DNA from: Tridacna crocea
Taxonomy: Eukaryota > Mollusca > Bivalvia > Cardiida > Cardiidae
Assembly: GCA_943736015.1 (NCBI GenBank)
Contig: OX031056.1
Location: forward strand, 69,839,277 to 69,903,276
Length of the DNA: 64,000 bases
Direction: 5' to 3'
Part shown: positions 19,597 through 29,800 of the stretch, piece after piece
How the letters are laid out: every line of letters starts with the position of its first letter
How positions within the stretch are numbered: the stretch's first letter is position 1
Translations under genes and position numbers: made by a program
Notes under the pieces: generated by a model
Databases searched by the model: none
The model's input: the letters and a program-made list of their open reading frames with translations, nothing else
Told to the model about the DNA's origin: nothing

Positions 19597-19757
19597 ATGT
19601 TTATCAGACAAAATTTTATATCTGTCCATTTTGAAAGGATATGCAAGATACTAAGTGTGGCTCATGTGATGAAAATTTGTTTTACATTTTACTTTGTTGG
19701 CTGCAAATGCTTTCAATTTGGACGAGTCCCCTATTTTATCATTTGCCCAAGGATTGA
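19597..19757. mobile_element. TTAA-MITE with the hairpin deleted
   Basis: The two outer arms meet directly (TGAAAGGATATGC... GCTGCAAATGCTTTCAATTT) and the central palindrome is missing. Confidence 0.55.
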
Positions 19758-19759
19758 CT

Positions 19760-20998
19760 CTGTGTGTGTGTTTTTTTTAGAAGAAGTTTTTATGATAAAG
19801 TGTAAGATGGAAATACTTGTAATGCACTGTTTCATCCAGGATTTTAAAAAATTGGGGTATTTGCCCACTTGCTTTTAAAAAAAATTGGGGGATTTTCAAA
19901 AAATATGGGGGGGGGGGATGACCCACAAGGCAATGTATTCAGATCTTCAGATCTAAGTATAACATATTCTGTGATGCATACAGTTTCACAAGGACCCCTC
20001 GTCTGCCTCAGTGGCATCATTGATGATTGAGGCTTTTTCAGCTTCCTAATCAGCTTTACGAGACAAGAATACTGTAGATAAAGCGAAATAATCACTTATT
20101 TTGCGTGTTGACATTTCATTGCAGAATGGTCCAGTTTGTCAAATAAAAAATTATATTACAAACAACAAAAATGTTATTGTCACATTATTGCTATAGGCAA
20201 TCGAAAAGGCCCATGTAGTTTACAGACCCAATACAACATTTAGATATCTGGCGAACACCTTAAAAAATCTGAAAACAAATAATCATGAACATAATTTTTG
20301 CATAAATTAGTTAGACAATATCTTCAATTAAGTTGCAGTTGGGCGGGCTGACATTCATCCATACTTGTTAGAATTGTTTTGAGGTACTTAAAATTTGGAG
20401 ACTGCTTCCGAAATGTGTTGATCACTAATATGTGGTTCTCAACTGATTATGAAGCAGGCAACCAGTCACTCCACTTCAACTGCTATTCTTCTGACTTAAC
20501 AACTACCTGACTTTTCTCTCCATAAACACGATTGATAGCATAACAAGTATCTACATGTGATTGGCTAATTATTTAATTTAATAACAGAGGTTAATATAAT
20601 CAAAGTACTGTTGGTACACTATAATGTGACTAAAATATAATGGGGGCATGCTTTCTTCATGGTGTCAGAAAATGTTGGGGATTATTGATAAGATTGCAGG
20701 ATTCCCACAATTTTGCAGCCTAGGTGAAACATTGCATAATGGTTACAAGTTATATGAGCGGGTTGATTAACTTATATTTTTGTGACATGTAATCAGGTTA
20801 TCGTGCACTAAAATCATTATTGTACTTCCTTACATTGCATAATACAATTCTCCTTGTTTGCAAGTCATTTTTTTGTGTCCATATTTTGTAATTGAAATGA
20901 AATCCATTTCTCATTTTAGATTCACAATGTACAGCATGCAGAAATGTTACTTGATTATACTTTATATATTTGTGTGTCGATGTATGAAGTTCTTTGCT
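19760..20998. other. Intergenic, unassigned
   Basis: A G run lies at about 19907-19917. Otherwise AT-rich with no coding or repeat signal. Confidence 0.5.
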
Positions 20999-21080
20999 TA
21001 AATCTTTACTAGACAGCAAAATTTTAAATGAAATTGAAAGTACATATAATTACTGATGACAAATTAGCAATGAGTAAAAA
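20999..21080 (-). mobile_element. TTAA-MITE left-arm fragment
   Basis: TTAAATCTTTACTAGACAGC followed by TGAAATTGAAAGTACAT; the rest is lost. Confidence 0.5.
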
Positions 21081-21264
21081 AACTATTCTAACATGAGAAG
21101 TGAATTCAGCTCTAAAAACATACTGCAACAAAAGCGAGGTAAAAACTGTGTCATTCTACATAGAGTAACGCCATTAGTGATATTATTCTGTATAAAGTAA
21201 GTTATTCAATCTGCATTCCTGTTTTTTTACTGTAAGTATAAACATGTTTTCCTTTCCTTAGGAA

Positions 21265-21955
21265 TTTGTAATGTTAGAATCAAAATAATCTTCTTTCCAT
21301 TGTGGTTTATTATTCAATAAACCATGTGAGTTATGAAGCACAATGAATAAACCATGATGGCAATATTGTGCCTCACAACTGGTTTATTGAATGATAAACC
21401 ATAATAGAAGATTATTCCTTTCATTAGGAATTGGTCATGCTAGAATCGAAATCATGTTCTTTCTGTTGCGGTTTATCATTCAATAAACCACATGAGTCAT
21501 GGTGTGCAATGAATAGACCATGAGGGTGATATTGTGCCTCATTGCTCACGACCTTGGTTTATTGAATGATAAAACATGATAGAACGAAGAGCATTCCATT
21601 CATTAGGAATTGGTCATGTTAGAATTGAAATAATCTTCTTTCTTTTATGGTTTATTATTCAATAAACCATGGTGTGAGTTATGAGGTACAGTGAATAAAC
21701 CACAAGATTAATATTGTGCCTCATAACCCACAAGCTTGGTTTATTGAACGATTAACCACAATAAAAAGAAGATTATTCCTTTTATTAGAAACTGGTCATG
21801 TTAGAATCGAATAATCTTCTTTCTATTATGGTTTATCATTAAATAAACCACACTGTGAGTGCAATTGATAAACCCCAAGGCCTACATTGTGCCTCATAAC
21901 TCACAACCCTGGTTTATTGAATGATAAACCATGATAGAAAGAAGATTATTTTTTA
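21265..21955. repeat. Tandem array of four palindromic units
   Basis: Four units of about 170-180 bp. Each opens with AATAATCTTCTTTC and GGTTTATCATTCAATAAACC, centres on ATTGTGCCTCATAAC-like sequence, then closes with the reverse complement. Units are separated by a spacer like ATTAGGAATTGGTCATG that itself repeats. Each unit can fold alone. Confidence 0.85.
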
Positions 21956-22029
21956 AATAAGAATATTTGTCTGGTGTAATAAAACAGTAGACAGCATTTT
22001 CATTTTTCACTTAATGTTTCTTATAAAAA

Positions 22030-22142
22030 ATAGTAATTAATTTCGTCTTGTGAACATCAGTTATGTATGTATTTTAATGAGTGGCCATGCCACTTTAAAA
22101 AATATTACTGATAATGTTCACATGTTGAAATTTATTTTGATC
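22030..22142. repeat. Imperfect foldback related to 14430-14600
   Basis: TTTCGTCTTGTGAACATCAG and ATAATGTTCACATGTTGAAA arms around GAGTGGCCATGCCAC. Confidence 0.6.
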
Positions 22143-22240
22143 TTTCACTGAAAAAACACAATATTCTATTTTTGTCATGCTTCAGTCACCATTTTTTGAC
22201 TTTCGTCAAAATCAAATATAGTTGTTTAAGGTGATTCCCC

Positions 22241-22463
22241 GTGGTGTACCCTGACTTTTAACGACCCTGGGAAAGAAGCCTTTTGAAAACATTGTGGGAA
22301 AAGGAGAAAATGCTGTTAACCAGCATTTTCTCCTTTTTCCCACAATGCTTTCTACCCTTTCCAAAAACAAAAAAGCACCTTTTAAGCCAGAGAGAAATTG
22401 TCCTCTGCTAAATGCTTTTAATTTGTACAAGGCTAGAATTTTGTAATCTGGTAAAAGATTCAA
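22241..22463 (+). mobile_element. TTAA-MITE, subfamily A, ends decayed
   Basis: GTGGTGTACCCTGACTTTTA left arm and GTAATCTGGTAAAAG right arm; the hairpin is nearly perfect. Confidence 0.75.
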
Positions 22464-22973
22464 ATTTTAAGACAAGAGACAGAAATCAAAAGGTTAAAAT
22501 TAGGTGGGATTAAAAAGGTTGTGATGATTTATAGCTGAAGACACTATTTGTGAAAACATTATCTCCTGCTAGATGGCATTCTACAAATACTTACCTATTT
22601 ACTTTGGGCATTCTGGGTACAGAACCGGACTACTTTTCTACACGACAACTGTTACTTTGAATTTCAAACTAAAATAAAATAAACGTTACTCAATCAAACG
22701 CTATCTGGTGCGATTCATTCAGCTATAATCAGCAGTTTAGAGAAATCTGGAGTTAAAGCAGGCCTGATGTTTCCTTATACATATTGATAAAAGCCATTTT
22801 CTCTATTGCTACTTTATAGCTGGTATTTCTACAATCCCCCCAATATTGTGGGGAGTGATGCGTCATATAAGACAGGTCGAATCTTCAAAGAATATGACAT
22901 GCGCAGACAAAGGATTCTTAGATGCAAGAGTATGTATGATTGAGTGATTGCTTATACATGTTCATATTTGAAC

Positions 22974-23140
22974 CATGCTCTGTGAAAAGGGGGTTTAATG
23001 CATCTGCAAGAAAAGAAAGTGCCAACCCAGATCAGCCTGCATATATACAGTCTGTGCAGGCTGACCTGTGTCAAAACCTTTTAGCTATCAATCAATTTTC
23101 TGCTTGCCAAAGGACCTGTCTTTGTCACAACTCAGTTGAT
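22974..23140 (+). mobile_element. GGGGGCTTAATGCAT element, copy 2 (left part)
   Basis: Starts CATGCTCTGTGAAAAGGGGG and includes CAGATCAGCCTGCATAT and GTGCAGGCTGACCTGTG; the right end is missing. Confidence 0.7.
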
Positions 23141-23142
23141 TG

Positions 23143-23370
23143 TTAACTCATTACCAAACGACAAATTTTGGACTCTTCCAAACCAAAAGAGTTTGCAGAC
23201 GACAATTTTAGATTTGGAGAAAATGGCAGGAAGTTCTCAAAAAGGGAAGAAAACACTGCGGAAAAAGGAGAAATAACTCGTTACAAGCAATTTTTCCTTT
23301 TTCCACAGTGTTTTCAAAGGACTTTTTCTGCAGATATATAAAAACTAAGGCTTGTTTGGGAATGGGTTAA
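23143..23370 (-). mobile_element. TTAA-MITE, subfamily C
   Basis: TTAA at both ends. Arms read GGACTCTTCCAAACCAAAAG rather than the A-type arm. Hairpin tip is AACTCGTTACAAGC-like. Confidence 0.82.
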
Positions 23371-23581
23371 CTCATATTTTAGGCTTGTCCAAATCGAAAG
23401 TATTTGCAGACGACAAAATGAATGTGACTGAAAATTTTTAATTTGTTTTGTGAAGGGTAGAAAACACTGTGGGAAAAGGAGAAAATGCTGGTTACCAGCA
23501 TTTTCTCCTTTTCCCACAATGTTTTCTAAAGGCCTCTCTCTCAGGGTCGTCAAAAGTAGGGATTGTGTGGTAATTGGTTAA
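23367..23581 (-). mobile_element. TTAA-MITE, subfamily A, chained to the C copy
   Basis: Shares the TTAA at 23367. The first 15 bases of the left end are deleted (CTCATATTTTAGGC). The hairpin is perfect. Confidence 0.8.
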
Positions 23582-23939
23582 GCAAAGGGCACTTATGGGT
23601 TATATAAGAATCAAGAAAGCCCCCTTTTGCCAAAGGGCTACTCATTGTTTGCAAAGGTTCATAAATTTATTCATACATGTTTGTAAAGGTATTTTTTGTG
23701 GTACAAAGTCACTTTAGTGTTTTGTATGTTTTTACACTGGTATTTATGACGTTTATTTACATGTATAACTGCTTGCATGACTTGTACGACATTTGTATTC
23801 TCTGTATCAGCATAAAAATATAAAGGTCACCAAGGGTCAAAAATCGGTAACTTTATCTGAAAGTAACAATAAAGGCCATTTGTACACAAAGAGGATGTTT
23901 GAATTTATATCAAACCATTTATAAATATTGAAATTATTG

Positions 23940-24135
23940 TGAAGATGACAATCTGTCATTTTATGATTGGTCCAAGTGTTAGTCGCTGACAGAGAAATTA
24001 ATTTCAAAATTAGGTTAAAACCTGCCAGGTAGCTGTGTCTTTTGTTTACTTTTTTTGCCTGATTATAAAATTCTTTTTTTCTCTCAGCGACTAACATATG
24101 ACTCGACCAGACAGTAATTGACTGTCATCTCCATA
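23940..24135. mobile_element. Foldback element of about 0.2 kb
   Basis: Inverted arms: AGATGACAATCTGTCA...TTAGTCGCTGACAGAGAA on the left, TTCTCTCAGCGACTAAC...GACTGTCATCT on the right. Family unknown. Confidence 0.68.
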
Positions 24136-24217
24136 ATATTTTCCATACCTTTAAATGGTATGGTTTAGATTTAAATGTTTTATGACACCTGCTTTGATTT
24201 TTTGGCCTATACTGTTT

Positions 24218-24356
24218 GAATGTAACCAGCGTTTTCTCCCTTTTCCCACAATGTTTTCTACTCTTCATAAAACAAATTCAGGCAGTTTTATTTTGTCGTC
24301 TGCATATGCTTTCCATTTGGACAAGCCTAAAATATTGTCGTTTGGTAATGAGTCAA
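24218..24356 (+). mobile_element. TTAA-MITE right half
   Basis: Starts in the hairpin (GTAACCAGCGTTTTCTCC); end GGTAATGAGTCAA has a mutated TTAA. Confidence 0.65.
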
Positions 24357-24664
24357 TGTTTCTATCTAAAACCTGACAGTGGTCTGCCTTTTGATGAGAG
24401 CAGACGAAAATGATTTACAGTTTAAATATTTTGCTGCCTGCCAAAATATTTCTGTCATATTTAAGTGTCGACAAAATGTGCATGTTATTTTGATGTTTTT
24501 TAATGTGTAACATCGTGTCCGGCCTACTTGATATGTTCTTGATTTGGTATGTCATAGATGTGAAATTCAAATTTTACTTCACCCTCGGAGTACTGAGATG
24601 GTAGTTAGTTTCTTATTGTTTCGGAGAAAGTTTTCAAAAGCATAATCTAGACAGTCACACAAGT

Positions 24665-24783
24665 ACTAGTAAAAATTTTTTAACGACTCTAGGAGAGAAG
24701 GGTTTGAATTGCATTGAATTTTTCCTCTACAAATGCGTCTTTTTAGGTCAAGTCCAAAATTTTGTGGTTTGGTAAAGGTTTAA
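24665..24783 (+). mobile_element. TTAA-MITE without hairpin
   Basis: TTAACGACTCTAGGAGAGAA left arm joins the right arm directly, ending GGTAAAGGTTTAA. Confidence 0.6.
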
Positions 24784-25008
24784 CCCTTTGCAAGTAGACA
24801 AAATTTTAGCCTTGTCCAAATTGAAAGCATTTGCAGACGACAATTTCAACTTGGCTCAAACGGTGCAATTGTTTAGTGATATGGTAGAAAACATTGTGGG
24901 AAAAGGAGAAAATGTTGGTTACCAGCATTTTCTCTTTCTCCCACAATGTTTTCAAAGGGCTTCTTTCCAAAGTTCGTCAAAATTTGTCATTGTGTAGTAA
25001 AGAGTTAA
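24780..25008 (-). mobile_element. TTAA-MITE, subfamily A, chained on both sides
   Basis: Shares its left TTAA with the hairpin-less copy and its right TTAA with the next C copy. Confidence 0.83.
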
Positions 25009-25232
25009 CCCTTTCCCAAACAACAAATTTTGGACCCTTCCAAACCGAAAGAGTTTGCAGATGATAATTTTAAATTTGGAGGAAGTTTCAGAAAGTTCTC
25101 AAAAAGGGTAGAAAGCACTGTGGGAAAAGGAGAAATTGCTCGTTATGAGCAATTTCTCCTTTTCCTACAGTGTTTTCAATAGACTTTTACTGCAGACACG
25201 TAAAAACCAGGGCTTGTGTAGTAAAGGGTTAA
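25005..25232 (-). mobile_element. TTAA-MITE, subfamily C
   Basis: CCCTTTCCCAAACAAC left end and GTAAAGGGTTAA right end. Hairpin tip ATTGCTCGTTATGAGCAAT. Confidence 0.86.
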
Positions 25233-25404
25233 TGATGCATGAATGAAATACTGTAAATGTGTTTTGTGGTATATTCCTTAAGAGATTTTACATTCGGACC
25301 TTTTTCTATCCCAGTGTGTTACCTGTGATATAAGAAATGATCTTTAAATGAAAAAAAATAGTGAAATTATTTGTGTTTGTTTTGATGTCTGTCCACTGAT
25401 ACCT

Positions 25405-25407
25405 GAA

Positions 25408-25439
<32 letters not shown>

Positions 25440-25565
25440 ATTAATTGATTGCCTTACAAACATGAGAGTTCGCAGTAAATGCATAGCTGAATACAAACTG
25501 CCTCTGGCGGAATTTGAACCCATGATGGGCAAATATCCTTGTTTTTCAAGGTTTTTAAAAGACCG
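25405..25565 (-). mobile_element. tRNA-like SINE, family S3, copy 1
   Basis: A (GATT) tract at 25408-25451 followed by CTTACAAACATGAGAGTTCG and GGAATTTGAACCCATGA (minus-strand B box). Related to 25870-26060 and 26140-26220. Confidence 0.62.
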
Positions 25566-25587
25566 GTCTTCTGTAACACATGCTCTC

Positions 25588-25816
25588 CTAACTCTTTACC
25601 CCATAAGGCATTTCTATGGTATCTCTAATTGACCCTAAATAACCGCAAGGATGAAGCCGTTTCTTATGTGTATATGAAACCTTTTGATAGCATAGAAAAC
25701 ATTGTGACGAAAGGTGAAATTGCTCGTGACGAGCAATTTCACCTTTTGCCACAAAGTTTTCCAAAGGCTCCTACAAGCAATGCGTAGAAATGAGTATCTA
25801 TGGAGTAAAGAGTTAA
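25588..25816 (-). mobile_element. TTAA-MITE, subfamily B
   Basis: Left site CTAA, right site TTAA. Both B arms (CCCCATAAGGCATTTC and GAAATGAGTATCTATGG) are present. The tip is GCTCGTGACGAGC. Confidence 0.85.
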
Positions 25817-25849
25817 AGTCATCATTTATTGATGACTCAAAGCCTTATT

Positions 25850-26060
25850 AGGCAGAAAGTCCGTTTTTGGAAAACACATGGAATTAATGGCTCAATGGCC
25901 AATCCTGGACGAGCCCCCATCTTACAAACAAAGGTGGTAACAAAGAAACAAATACATGTAAATGCAGAGTTCAAGTACAAAGCGAACCCTTGAAGGTACA
26001 AGTAGCCTTGTTTTTCGAGGATTACAAGACCAATACCATAACCACTGAGCCAAAGAGATA
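25850..26060 (-). mobile_element. tRNA-like SINE, family S3, copy 2
   Basis: Shares TACAAACAAAGG...GCAGAGTTC and CCTTGTTTTTCGAGGATTAC; ends in CCACTGAGCCA, the reversed A box. Confidence 0.58.
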
Positions 26061-26139
26061 TCTCACTGGCACAGTTGTTAGGTATTGTATTTAAACTGGA
26101 ATGAAGCTATGCATAGAGGAATGGTCTCTCCCCGTAACA

Positions 26140-26222
26140 CCATTTTCCACGAACATGAAAGTTCACAACAAATGCACAGCTGAGATACAATCCGCCCCTG
26201 GTGGGATTTGAACCCATGACAG
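26140..26222 (-). mobile_element. tRNA-like SINE, family S3, fragment
   Basis: CGAACATGAAAGTTCACAAC and GGGATTTGAACCCATGAC as in copy 1. Confidence 0.55.
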
Positions 26223-26236
26223 TTTTCTACCCTTTC

Positions 26237-26464
26237 TTAACCCTTTCCCAAATGCGTACTTTTGGACTAGACCGAATTGAAAGCATTTGCAGACGACAAT
26301 TCAACTCTTGCTTGAAAGATGATTTCTGTCTGTAATAGGGTAGAAAACATTGTAGGAAAAGAAGAAAATGCTGGTAACCAGCATTTTCTCCTTTTCCCAC
26401 AATGTTTTCAAAAGGCTACTATACCAGACCCGTAAAAACCAGGGATTGTTTGGGAAAAGGTTAA
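26237..26464 (-). mobile_element. TTAA-MITE, subfamily A with C-like right end
   Basis: TTAA both sides. Its left arm is A type (GACCGAATTGAAAGC) and its right arm reads GTAAAAACCAGGGATTGTTT. Confidence 0.82.
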
Positions 26465-26764
26465 ATCTTAAACTTGGCAAATTGAAGCAAAATCTCTGCA
26501 GCCAATTTTCTCGTAACGCTTTACCAGTATAGTATTTTTTCTATTATTTATCTGTGTTTAACGAGAAAAAATAATGTGTATAAAATATACTGAAAATGCC
26601 CTTTTTGGGGCGATAAAATCAAATCATATTCGTAATTAACCTCCTAGATATTTAAACGAATTCCATTGCACCAGATTACTTCCGTTCCGTTCACAAAATT
26701 CCATTGCCGTTTAACTAGGTTTTTAACAACAACAACAACAATTAATTACAACAACGCAGACAGC
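26465..26764. other. RRP7A upstream region
   Basis: The stretch just before the RRP7A start has no MITE. It includes an (AAC) run at about 26727-26740. A promoter is expected here, but no TATA box or other motif can be defended. Confidence 0.4.
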
Positions 26765-26801
26765 ATGAACCACGAAAGTGTAATTTTTCATGGGTATACA
26801 G
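26765..26801 (+). CDS. RRP7A: RRP7A coding exon 1
   Basis: Begins with ATG and encodes MNHESVIFHGYT plus one base. GYT joined to VLPLKIKE aligns with GYAAIPIKFSE of the human N-terminus, which supports both the start and the donor GTAATA. Confidence 0.72.
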
Positions 26802-29800
26802 GTAATAAAATGCTCTATTTTGTATAGAAAAATATGTAGAATCTAAAATCAAAGAGTAAGAAAAGCGAAAATTTTGCTAACAAAGCTTTTGATGGGATAT
26901 ACGACGAAAGTGTCTCCTAGTAGACATAACGGACTCGAGAAGAATCGAACCTGCGAGAAACTGTCCACACAAGTAGGAAGATTTTCTCCCTTGGCCGTGT
27001 GCCAGCGGACTGTCTCAGATTCCTTACTGAGTGCAGACGTTAATATTTGTGTCAAATCTATTCTTTAAATCGTAAGACAGTGGAAAAAATGATGAAACAC
27101 TTCTGTCACTCTACTCTCTACAGTAGGCTATGACTGAACTGCCGTTCATCTTGCTGCAGAACTGTATTTCTTTCTATTTGGCAGTGAGACTTAACTCTTT
27201 CCCAAATGACAAAATTTTGGGCCAGTCCAAATTGAAAGCATTTGCAGACAACAAAATGAATGTGAATCAAAAATTGAAATCACAGTTGGATAAGGTAGAA
27301 AAGATTTACGGATGTTTCGGTAACAGACGAGTGTGGTAATTTTTTCTCATTGCAGTTCTACCCTTGAAGATAAAGGAAGACAGTAAATGTTTACACTATT
27401 TGTATGTAAAGGAGCACAAAGTGAGAGAATCAACAACCAGCAAGCCAAAGGACAAAACCCTGTTTGTTTTAAACATTCCTCCATATTGTGAAAGTGTAAG
27501 TTTACCATAAACACTTGAACCTGTCTTACAGACTTCTTTCATTAACTCTTTACCAAATGGCAAAATTTTAGACTGGTCCAAAATGAAAGCACTTGTAAAT
27601 TAAAGTAACTCAAAAAATGAAATTTGTTTCTAGAAAGGTAGAAAACTTTGTCTCTTTTCCAGGGTCATTAAAAGTCGTGATTGTGTGGTAAAAGGTTAAC
27701 GCAAAACCATAGTTATCTTGAAAAAATATCAGACATAACAAACTTTAAAGAATTTTTTCACAGCAAGATGTGACTAAAAAATTCAACTGTTTTTATGGCA
27801 GGATGGAAAATACTGTAGTAAAAGAAGAGAAGTCTGATTTCTAACATTTGCTCCTTTTCCCACAATATTTTCGAAAGTCTCATTAAAAATTCGAATGGTG
27901 TTGTCAAGGGTCAGACAACCTTTTACTGTGAGACCACTTTTTCATCGTACACATCATTTCCTAATCATTAGCCCGCGCGGATGGCTCAGTGGTGAGCATG
28001 TTGGACTCAAGACCTGGTGGTTGTGAGTTCAATACCCGGTTTAGGCAAACTTTCTTTCCGGCGTATTTTAGCCTTTCACCTCTTCTGAAGCATGTGAGAA
28101 AAGTAGTTGATGGCTTTGAAAACAAAAGTTGTTCTTATACCTGGTATGAGAGAGCCAGGAAACACAATCATGTGCGTCACCGACCGCCATGATATGACCT
28201 TGGCTGTTAACCCTTTACTCCATAGATACTCATTTCTACGCATTGCTTGTTAGAGCCTTTTGAAAACATTGTGGCAAAAGATGAAATTGCTCATGACGAG
28301 CAATTTCACCTTTTGCTACAATGTTTTCTATGCTATCAAAAGGTGTCATATACACATAAGAAACGGCTTCATCCTTGCTGTTATTTAGGGCCAATTAGAG
28401 ATACCATAAAAATGCCTTATGGGGTAAAGGGTTAAAGTGGCGTTAAACCCCAATACAACCAACCAATCCTAATCATTAACCCATTACCTCAAGAAAATGC
28501 TGGTAACCTGAATTTCTTCTTTTCCCACAATGTTTTCCACTCTTATCAAATCAGATTTCAATTTTTTAGTCACATCTAAGTTGTCGTTTGCTAATGCTTT
28601 CAATTTGGACTTGTGCAAAATGTTGTTTGGTAAAGAGTTTAAGTGCATTTCACATAAAAATTTGCCTTTGAGGGCATTATAGATGAATGTGCAGTCTGAT
28701 CTGTTTTCTACAAAACTTTGCCGAGATATACTAGACGGATACAATCTTGACACTGCAACTATTTTTGCCTTAGTTCCAGACAGAAAAGTTATGTTGGATT
28801 TAGTAGGCTTGGAGTTTTACGGTAAGTTCATTGAACTTCTATTTAACTCATAACAGCATAAACCTTTCTTTTATTGACCAGGAGGAAAAGGCCTTTTGAA
28901 TATATTACAGGAAAAGGACAAAATGTTAGGTACCAGAATTTTTTACTTTTCCAAGAATATTTTGGAATGGCCTTTTCTGTTTAGTCATTAGAAATTGGAA
29001 TTTTGTAGTAAGGGGTTTTTTATTTTACAGAAACATATAGAACACCTGTTTGCTGAATTTGGGAAAATAACTAAAGTTTTCCTTCATAATAAGCCAAAAA
29101 CTGGAAACTTACCAGAAGATACATCTAAATTTTTTCCATCTGGACCACCTCTCAAGGTAAGGTCTTTTTCTGTGGTGTCTTTTCTTAGCAAATACTGTCA
29201 TACAATGTTATGAATTTTGTTTTCATATAGAAGTTTAGTATGAAATCTTACACATATGTACCTGTTTCAGTGATGTTGAAATGACTGATCAGTTCTTTAC
29301 CAAATGACAAAATTTTAGACCATTCCAAATTGAAAGTATTTGCAAACTACAAAATAGATATGGCTCAAAGATTGAAAATTGTTTTGATAAAGGTAGAAAA
29401 CATTGTGGGAAAAGGAGAAAATGCTGGTTACCAGCATTTTCTCCTTTTTCTACAATGTTTTCCAAAGGCTTATGAAAGAAATTTTGTTTGCAGTCAAAAT
29501 ACCATGTGTTCATGACCCTGAGGAAGGATACTCTTGAAAAGTTGAAAGAAAAGAAGTTTTCATTTTCTTCTTTTCCCATACCCTCAATACAAATTCCATC
29601 AGTTAAGCAAAACTTTATCTATCATCAGCAAATAAAGGTAGATCTGACAGTGTTAAATTTTATGTTGCAGCTAAAAGCCAACTCTTGATTTCTTTAACAG
29701 TAGTAGAAAATATGTTTTAATTACGTAACATGTATCAATTTATTTTGACTAATTGACAAAATAATTTGGTAGGCATCAATATGTCAATAACTCTACCAAA

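Noticed and set aside
28645-28817. Possible cassette exon (reads to LDLVGLEFY before a GTAAGT donor) in RRP7A intron 2
   Set aside because: No family match, and including it would break the conserved RRP7A join YCES-KHIEHL. The upstream AGTCTGATCT block is a dispersed repeat motif.
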